A program made the translations under genes and the position numbers. The notes beneath the pieces are model-generated. The model searched no databases, was not told the DNA's origin, and saw only the letters and a list, made by a program, of their open reading frames with translations. From Linanthus parryae (lineage: Eukaryota > Streptophyta > Magnoliopsida > Ericales > Polemoniaceae): a DNA stretch of 64,000 bases. The stretch is from contig JALGPY010000004.1 in the NCBI GenBank assembly GCA_023055425.1, positions 56,009,718-56,073,717 of the forward strand, read 5' to 3'. Positions within the stretch are counted from its first letter, which is position 1. Every line of letters begins with the position of its first letter. Positions 56,613 through 64,000 of the stretch are shown here, piece after piece.

Positions 56613-59600
56613 TGTTTTTTTATTACCCTAGTAAAGCATCGTAGTACCTTCTAGCTATCATCAATTTAAAATTATTTGATTAATGCTTCTAATAATTGGA
56701 TATTTATTGGTAAACAATGTAAATCAACAAAACGAACTATATGTTCACTGGTTAGTACAAATTTAGATGCCCTATTACATCTTTTACCAGGGATTGTGTA
56801 CAATTCAGTGACTTCAGTTGTTTGAAGCTAGAGAACCAAGCTTAAAAATCTTCAAGTTTGAGCTAAGATTTTTCTTTTAATTAGGCTGTATTTTTCGTAC
56901 TTTCTCAGACATATAGCTGATACATTATCCATACATTTGCAAATGTTTGGGAGAGTCAAAAGTTAGAAAACCTTCAATGTGTTTCCTTTCTCTTTTTCCA
57001 TTGTTATGTTCTTTCAGATAAGGTTCATTGGTTTTCCTAAATTGAGAACCTTGAATTGAAATTAGAGGGAAAAGAACGGAATTCTACCTTGCAATTTAGT
57101 AGGAATCCCACTTAGCTCCTTTCATTTTCCATTGGGGTTATGTCAGCTGGATCTTGGAATGCCGTTGTACGTGGAATAGGGACCGGAACATGGATCATGA
57201 TAGGTCTAGGTACGGGGTACAGTAAGTGTAGGCTTCTTCAGAACATTGTCCACGACGAAAGACATTTACTAATTTGAGGAATGCTAATTGGGAATACTTT
57301 TACATACATTTACCTAAAATATTGTAAATGACATGGATGTAATTATATTACACAATTACATGGTAGGTAAGTTCCCAGTTCCGTATAGTAATTTACATGG
57401 ACAATGAGATTGCCAGTATCTGCAATCTAGTTTGTGGATTGTTCCACAGTAGGTGACGTGGAAACCCGAACATGGCAACTTCAATGTTTCCGGTAACATA
57501 GATTTGAAACACTATCACTTGCCATTTCACTTTGTGGGACGTGCCTCATATAAATGAGAGCGTTAGAAAATATTGATGGAATGATGGGCAAACATGTAAT
57601 CTCTCACCATCACCACCACCGCCACTGGTCTGTCTTACTTCCTTTACCGACTAAGATTACAATCACCACCGGCAGCTGACACAAACCCCACAGAACAATA
57701 ACTATCAACATTGCTGCTGCTGAACCAAAAACTGTCTCTCATACCATCAGTAACCCCTCCACACCCCTACAACCACCTCTCTCTCTCTATACACACACAC
57801 GCGCGCACGCGCACACACACACGCCTGCTAGTCGAATTGAAATAAAATGTCAAAACTAGACCCATGTACCACTCTCCCCTGTCCACTGGTCTCTCGTTCT
57901 CTCTATAATATCTGCTCCCTTCGCCCCCGCCACCAAAAGCCGACCACCACCACCGCCATCACCAATTTATCAGTCGATCAATACAACTTCTTATGTCCCC
58001 AATTTCTCTTCCTTACCTTTAATTTTTTCTCTTCCTCTTTATTCCAGTATATTGAACCAAAAGAACCTGGGATTTTGCAAACGTACAAAATTACGCTTGC
58101 CGTACCCCACACTGAGAGAACGGAAACGGGGATCATGATAGGTACCTTTCATGAATTCATGACCCCCGTTCTCTGAACCAAATAAAATCTAATAATTGGG
58201 TCTGAGTTACAGGCCTGGTTTTTATTCTGGTTCAGCAGGCAAATCGGGGTTTGCTCTGGTCGCTATTGGCTCGATCTATCTTTTCCTGTGCTCGATTTCA
58301 CAATCATTGATTGTATTGAAAATTTGAACATCAAGTTTCTGCAACTTGCAAATGTGACCCACAATCTTATCATTGTTTGTCTGACATGGTGGTCGTGACG
58401 AGATGGATTATGGTTGTGGTTTGGTTGTGAATGAGCTGATGTAGGATGATTTGATAATCTTGATTACAGTTGTGGATACTCTATATTTTGGTAAGAGAAC
58501 TCATTTTCTTCTTTGGTGAAATCAGATATGGTTATCAGAGGTTTCAGCTTCAGTAGGCGCTGTGTGGGAATCTCCAAACGGGTTCATCAGCGATGGTACA
58601 GGGTCATTGGTTTCACTGATGGTGTTGGACTTTCGGTATGTCGGTTTAGGGTTAAAACGTAGGGAAATTATTGTGGCTTGTTGTTTCTGGTGGAGGTGGT
58701 TGCAGATGTTAAAGAGTTTGTTGGATTTATGGCGGCACATCTGCTGGTGGTGGAGACAATTTTGCATCATTCCATCCAACTTCTCTAATGCTGTCCATCA
58801 TACAGGCTGCATTGTCCCACAAAGTGAAATTGTAGGGTGCAAAGTGCTGGGTGGTTTTCCATACTTTGCCCGGAATCAATTAATCTCAGAACATGACAGT
58901 ACTAAGTATTTGTATTCTTGTTTTCTTTTCCAATTTGTTTGATGCTGTGGGAACCATGAGACGCTTCCCTTGGGGTGCGCACTAGGTAAACCCCCGCTGC
59001 ATATGCAATAGCGTGCAAACCACAATTGTTTTGTTTCCTTGTAAGATGCTTACGGAGGTTTATTGGTTGTCCAAAACTTCTGATACCTTCTATGGAAATT
59101 ATCTTAAAACATGACGCTATTGCCGTATCATCCTTGTTTTTTCCATTATTAGTCATCTGAATTCATCAAAATCTGCCAAAATCTTGATGTAGAGTTCAAG
59201 AAAATGTCAATGATGACCACTGTATCAGCTTAAAATTTACCCTTCAAATTTTATGGAGAATTTTAATACCGTAGGAAAAAGAATAAATGTGAAGCTAAAC
59301 AACAATAGTTTCTGAATGAACCATGCTCTTTTGAGATTGGTTGTAAGAACTAGTCTTGTTTGATCCCGTCTAATTCCTCACCCTCATAACCACATCATTT
59401 GGGTTATAGGGTTTTGTTTACTCTGGAAGTCCTACTATATATGCATTTGAGAAAACTTGACGTGACACTGTTGCTGACGTGGATGTTTCAACAGGGACAG
59501 AGGGTTCAGATTGTCCAGGAAGACGAACAATATGTTCTTGGAAGAGAAGGTGCTGATTTGGGACTGATAGCAGCAACTAGTGTTGATTAATCATCTCTGT

Positions 59601-61146
59601 TTTATCTGTTTTATGGATTTCTGTCATGTACTGCTGTGCTTCAGACTATAGAACTTAACTTGTAGTTATTGCCGCACATCTTGCAGGGGAGTTTTGCTTC
59701 TTTTGAGCAACATGAAATCGTATGACCTTTGTGTCGTGTAGTTTGTTTTTCCTCTGTGATGAATAAATTGAGAGTCAGGAATTTATCTTGTAGTTACACC
59801 GTCATATCTTGCAACGATGTTTTACTTATTTTGAGCAACGTAAAAATTTATTTCATAGTAGAAGGCACTCTCTAAAGAGCGGACTCCACAGCTTTAAGGA
59901 AGTTCTGGATTTGCTATTCTATGGTGAGACTAAAATTTTTCCTCTGGATGAAGATTCGACTCCTGAATTTAAACCTGATTTCAACCCTCTGTTGTACAGT
60001 GATTATGACTTATTTTTATTTTGTGTGTGCAACTTAATAGTCTAATTTTATATATTTCCTAAAGGCACTCAGTTTGGGGAATAGGAGATCATTAAGCTCT
60101 CGTGGATTCACTAGAGTTCTGTTGGAGTTAAATGGGTGAACTTTTTTCTTGTTGTGTTTTCCTCTTTATTCAGAAATTCCGTGGTGGTTTTGAACTGTCA
60201 CCATATCTTTATATTAAAATATCTTTTATTTGATTATATTTATGCAAAAGCTTAGACGCTATCGAAGATATTGCTGAAATAACGTTTTCACAGATGTCAA
60301 TGTGCGAGATTGGTTCAGTCATGCTTGGAAACATTTGTAATAGCTGGCCTGGGGTGGCCGTTTGTTCGTTTATTATGAAAAAAAGGGCATTAAAATAAAG
60401 GATGCGGAATGAAAACGTGGGATTCTAAGTTCTATTGTTTAAAATACCTTGTTTTGACAAATTTAAGAGGGGATAAAATAACGTATTGGAATTTTGAGTC
60501 TTCAATTTCCATTTCTAAACGATATCAGATTAGGTATCATTTCAAATTCCAAGTTTGTTGCTTCCTTCACACATTACAATTTTCAAGTTAAAATAAAACA
60601 AATAATTTCATGGTTGTAAAGTACAACAACTGTTTCTTCAAAGAAACTGGGATAGCAATTTAGTCCAGAATTCCTTGACTCAGGATGAGGCAGAAGCAAT
60701 TTTGAGTATTCCATTAACCTTAAAACTGAACCCACACTAGTGTACAACTCCAAATGGGAGGTGCTTTCTTGCTCTCTCCTCTCTCTGAGAAACCTAGTTT
60801 TCTATTCCTTTCCGGCGTGTACGGAACCTCTACCACATCTTTCTGGTCTATCCTCATTATTATTATAGCTCTCTTTCACAAATTTGTGGCTACTTTTACC
60901 CCTTTTTTTTTATCTTTTGATTGATTCGATTGTTTTGCTCTTCTTTCGTCTCATTTGAGCTGAGCGATTTCTCTCATTGTTTTTTCCCAGTAAAGTTACC
61001 ATTTTCAATTGCAAACTGTTAGACAACTACATAATACCACTCTGGTGGGAAAGCTCTACCATAACAAAGAGCTAGGAAAAGTTACGGTGAAAGGTAGTAT
61101 GGTTCAAGGGGCTCTGAATTCGAGAGGCACATGCATAGGGGATAGT
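56613..61146. other. Gene-poor stretch after the F-box gene
   Basis: No gene can be firmly supported. A CA/CG microsatellite lies at about 57796-57823. A possible exon at 59490-59590 (GQRVQIVQEDEQYVLGRE) follows a splice acceptor-like TTCAACAG and ends in a stop with a plausible 3' UTR. It is not recognised. Confidence 0.4.
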
Positions 61147-61345
61147 GGCCCTGTTTGGATATCCCGGTTTTGTTAACCTCTACAAAAAGTTAACCAAAAC
61201 TTCAACTCAAAATTTGTAGGACCCACATTCCACTCATTTTTCTACTCACATAAAAGTCAAAACCTCAAAACCAAAACCATTAAATCCAAACATTCACCTA
61301 GTTTGGTTAACCAAACATGCCCAACCTTGTTATCCAAACAGGGCC
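61147..61345. mobile_element. MITE with GGCCCTGTTTGGATA ends, 199 bp
   Basis: GGCCCTGTTTGGATA at 61147 pairs with TATCCAAACAGGGCC ending at 61345. The flanks share AGT, a possible 3-bp duplication as in PIF/Harbinger. The inner sequence can fold back (GGTTAACCAAAC). Confidence 0.8.
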
Positions 61346-62053
61346 AGTATGGTCCTAGATACGTCCTCGTGGTAAGTACGAAATCAAGTTCTGCAGCTAA
61401 AAAACTGGAAACTTGGCCGAAATTTGAACTACGTAGACTTCACCCGTTGCCCTTTCTGAGTTCAGGTGAGAGGGCTTCCGACAGAAAAGAGGTCGAACGG
61501 AATGTAGAACGGACCGTGCTGATATCTGGGTTAGCTTCAGGTATGAGAGAATGGGAGATTTTTGCAATCATTGTGGAGAATGGGTTATACACACTTGCAG
61601 TGCAGATTCAAAACGAAGAAGTGAGAGCAAGATTCTTTGTATGTTGATGATTTGAGAGTAAACCACGGAATCACTTAGGAGGAGAAGGACAAAGAGCATG
61701 AGAGGAAGGAAAATCTGACTAGAAAATGGTAGTCGTTGATGGACAAGGTGGCGCGCGAAGTACAAGGGTACGAAGACAGTATAAAAGGAAAACGATGTTT
61801 CGCTGAGCTGGCGTACGGAAGAGGAGGTCATAGAAATTGATTTACAGGAGAACTCGATTTACTGAGCACATAAGGGACCAGAGAGAAGGACTCAGGTGCA
61901 CCGGAGTCTATCTCCAGTTGGTGACATGTAAAGATCTTGCGGTCTCAAAAATGTTGGACGGTCTGGATCCCCCAGCTCGAGAGGCTGGTGGTAGGAGAGG
62001 ATCCGGACCCCTGTTTTTGCTCCCCCTTCACCCTCCATGAACGTGTGAGCGTG

Positions 62054-62202
62054 GAGAAATTTTTTAGTGCTCCAAAACAGCACACGTGGTGCTCTACAAC
62101 CAATGACAGTGCACCACTTATGCAACTATCAGTGGTTGGCACATATTCATTGGTTGTAGAGCACCACGCGTGGTGCTCTTTTGGAGCACTAAAAAATTGC
62201 TC
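62054..62202. mobile_element. Palindromic MITE, 149 bp, probably Mutator-type
   Basis: GAGAAATTTTTTAGTGCTCC at the left pairs with GGAGCACTAAAAAATTGCTC at the right. Inner arms carry ACGTGGTGCTCTACAACCAA and its complement, so nearly the whole element folds into a hairpin. The flanks GTGAGCGTG and GTGAGCCGT are an imperfect 9-base duplication. Confidence 0.8.
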
Positions 62203-62445
62203 GTGAGCCGTGGGTGTGTGTATTTGCGGGCCCACAACTTTTGACTATTTTAAAACTAATGACTGAGAGTTCAATAATTACTTACTACCGCTCTGTCTCA
62301 CCTCTTTCTCATCCTGATTTTTTGACTCTCACTTTGACTAGGTGATTTTGATAGCAAAACGATGTAATCTTTTGATAACTTTTTCGCCGTGTTGTAGAGC
62401 AACTTTTACTGTACAACATCATAAAAAAATTATTCAAAAATTGTA

Positions 62446-62695
62446 CTTCCTCCGTTTCTTCTTTTTCTCTACGCTTTGACTTTTTGACTCGTATCTAGGT
62501 CACTTTGACCGGGTGATTTGGATCGCATAACGATACAATTTTTTGATAATTTTTTCATCATGTTATAGAATAACTTTTACTCTACAACACAATGAAAAAA
62601 TTGTCAAAATATTAGATCGTTTTGCTATCCAAATCACCGGGTCAAAGAATAGTGACAAAAGTCAGAACATAGAGAAAGAGAAGAAACCGAGGAAG
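62446..62695. mobile_element. Stowaway-like MITE, 250 bp, TA duplication
   Basis: CTTCCTCCGTTTCTTC and GAAGAAACCGAGGAAG are the inverted ends, flanked by TA on both sides (62444-62445 and 62696-62697). The surrounding DNA (62320-62443 and 62698-62735) resembles the interior of the same element. Confidence 0.85.
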
Positions 62696-62849
62696 TATCA
62701 TTTTGCTATCCAAATCACCGAGTCAAAGTGACCCAGTGAATAGTGGTGAAATACAAGATCGGGAGGAATATGTGAGACAGATTGGTACCGTAGTTGATAG
62801 AATCCTAAAAATTATAAAAATAACCCAAAATGAAATTGACTTCACACAT

Positions 62850-63215
62850 TTCAACAGTTTGCATCTGTGCAGGTGGTGTGAAAGATCTTATTTTTGGCAC
62901 TTGGTTTATGTGGTGCCACAGAAACAAGTGTTTGTTTTGAAGGAGTTATCCCAGATCCAAAGGAACTTATTCACAAATTTGATACTATTTTCCAAGACCA
63001 ATACAGAGAAGCTCGAGAGAAGATGTCAAAACTCCATAATCCAAGTCAACAAGAGGAAGTAACAATGTGGAAAATCCTGGGAAAGGTCAGCTGAAACTCG
63101 CTGTAGATTCTGCTTGGAAAGCTAATTCTGATGAAAATTTGGCCACTTGGTGGGGGGAGCTTGGTGGAAAGCCCTGCTTGATGAACTTGAAGTGTGTTTG
63201 AAGACTGAGATGCCT
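62850..63215 (+). pseudogene. LINE remnant: RVT_3/RNase H-type tail
   Basis: FGTWFMWCHRNKCLF then, after a frameshift near 62938, EGVIPDPKELIHKFDTIFQD and, after another shift near 63070, GQLKLAVDSAWKANSDENLA follow the layout of the C-terminal region of plant non-LTR retrotransposon polyproteins (a short zinc-binding end, linker, then an RNase H-like domain start). Confidence 0.6.
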
Positions 63216-63302
63216 AGTAGGGGCTGCTAGTTTTTTATTTTAATTCTAGCCCATAGTCGAGTTAATTTTGCTACTGTTGTTAGAGTGTATCTCATCTTAA
63301 TA

Positions 63303-63772
63303 TGTTAGCAATTGGTGCGCCCATGTGGGGTGCCCAATGCAATTATCATAACCTTATGGGGTTAGTTGCACTAATGCACAAACTAGAGGGGTTAGAAGCT
63401 AAGGCTCAAACCTTAGGGGTTTATGTGCAAACTTAGGAGAAGTTTTGCCTATATAAGGAGGCAGCCTCCTACATATTATATTGGCTATTCTAGAGAATAA
63501 AGTTATTCTGTCTAGATTCATACTAGTTGTAGAGAACCCTAGTCTCTCTCCAACTTCATCCAAGGAGGTGGAACGTGGTGTGGAAATCAGTGTTCGTCCT
63601 CGAGATTCACACTAGATTGGTGGGAGCAAGATCAAAGAGAAGGCGCGTGAAAGCAAGCAACACAACGATCATCCGCTGCATTAAGGAGCTTAGGAAGACA
63701 AGGTAAACACATGAATATTCCGCTTTAATTCATGTTGTAGATCTGAATGTGTTAGATCATTCCTGCCCTTCA
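63303..63772 (+). repeat. Copia 5' LTR at the right edge
   Basis: It is a 470-bp LTR with TG...CA ends. A palindrome AGGAGGCAGCCTCCT (63456-63470) overlaps the end of the TATA region, close to where transcription should start. Confidence 0.85.
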
Positions 63773-63773
63773 T

Positions 63774-63786
63774 TGGTATCAGAGCC
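63774..63786 (+). other. Copia primer binding site (initiator tRNA-Met)
   Basis: TGGTATCAGAGCC lies one base after the LTR end and is an exact match to the plant copia consensus. Confidence 0.92.
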
Positions 63787-64000
63787 ATAGGCTTGTTTTT
63801 CGTGCCTCGATAAGCGTTCCCGAACCAGTATTAAAAATCGCGTTTCTGAAATTTCATAACCAGTAGACGAAACCTATATGGCTAGGTAGGGTTTTTCACG
63901 AGGATTCCAGATATATAAATTTTATATTTTTTGGATTTACGGTGAATTAGTTATGATTTTTCAAAGTTTCGGAACTGTATTAATCTGGACTGCTAGATCC

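Larger units (their letters stand above)
63303..64000 (+). mobile_element. Ty1/copia element, 5' end (runs off the window)
   Basis: LTR 63303-63772 starts TGTTAGCAATTGG and ends CTTCA, followed by the tRNA-Met primer site TGGTATCAGAGCC at 63774-63786. The LTR contains TATA box CTATATAAGG at 63449-63458. No coding region is reached by 64000. Confidence 0.88.

Noticed and set aside
58960..59050. Second SINE (GGTAAACCCCC stretch)
   Set aside because: The stretch recalls a plant repeat, but no A or B box was found.
59399..59590. Last exon of the F-box gene
   Set aside because: It would need a 2.9-kb intron from the donor at 56612, and no family similarity is seen. Kept only as a possibility.

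Overview
The window is nuclear DNA from a flowering plant, most likely a eudicot. The evidence is the dense nested plant LTR retrotransposons, the plant MITEs, a tRNA-derived SINE and an F-box gene. No bacterial-style operons, rRNA genes or CRISPR arrays are present. I cannot name the species from sequence alone.

Layout, left to right. (1) 1-7687: a SIRE/Maximus-like Ty1/copia element ('copia A', minus strand, 3' LTR cut by the window edge). It sits in an older copia element ('copia B', plus strand), whose pieces are at 7688-8339 and 16620-18934. (2) 8340-16619: a non-autonomous, pol-less LTR element ('E1') with a tRNA-Asp-type primer site, inserted in copia B with a perfect 5-bp duplication (GCGGC). 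Its right LTR carries a 656-bp hAT MITE. (3) 18935-20808: an LTR-like fragment and unassigned decayed DNA. (4) 20809-43043: a second, older, related non-autonomous element ('E2', TSD TATGT). A 15-kb Tat-lineage Ty3/gypsy element ('E3', 23140-38128, minus strand, TSD ATTGC) split its internal ORF. (5) 43044-64000: lower-repeat DNA with a MULE, several MITEs, a gutted gypsy element, a SINE, an F-box gene with two frameshifts, a fragment of a related F-box pseudogene, a LINE remnant and the 5' LTR of another copia element leaving the right edge.

The main points of interest are as follows. E3 carries, antisense to its own gag-pol, a five-exon gene whose four GT-AG introns all join in a consistent reading phase. 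The protein begins with a plant-mobile-domain-like region and ends in a coiled coil. A second antisense unit with its own TATA box follows, then a 54-bp tandem array. E1 and E2 share an acidic small protein (S/T-D-S-D-S-D-W motif), a conserved post-ORF motif and a conserved 3' noncoding module, although their LTRs differ. Copia A, E1 and E2 each carry their own dispersed short palindrome of the general form TTC...GAA. In copia A the copies come in pairs about 20 bp apart.

Nearly every retroelement coding region is broken by stops, frameshifts, a deleted RT core or changed catalytic residues. The window is therefore mainly a layered record of insertions rather than a set of working genes. Relative ages follow from nesting: copia B before E1, and E2 before E3.
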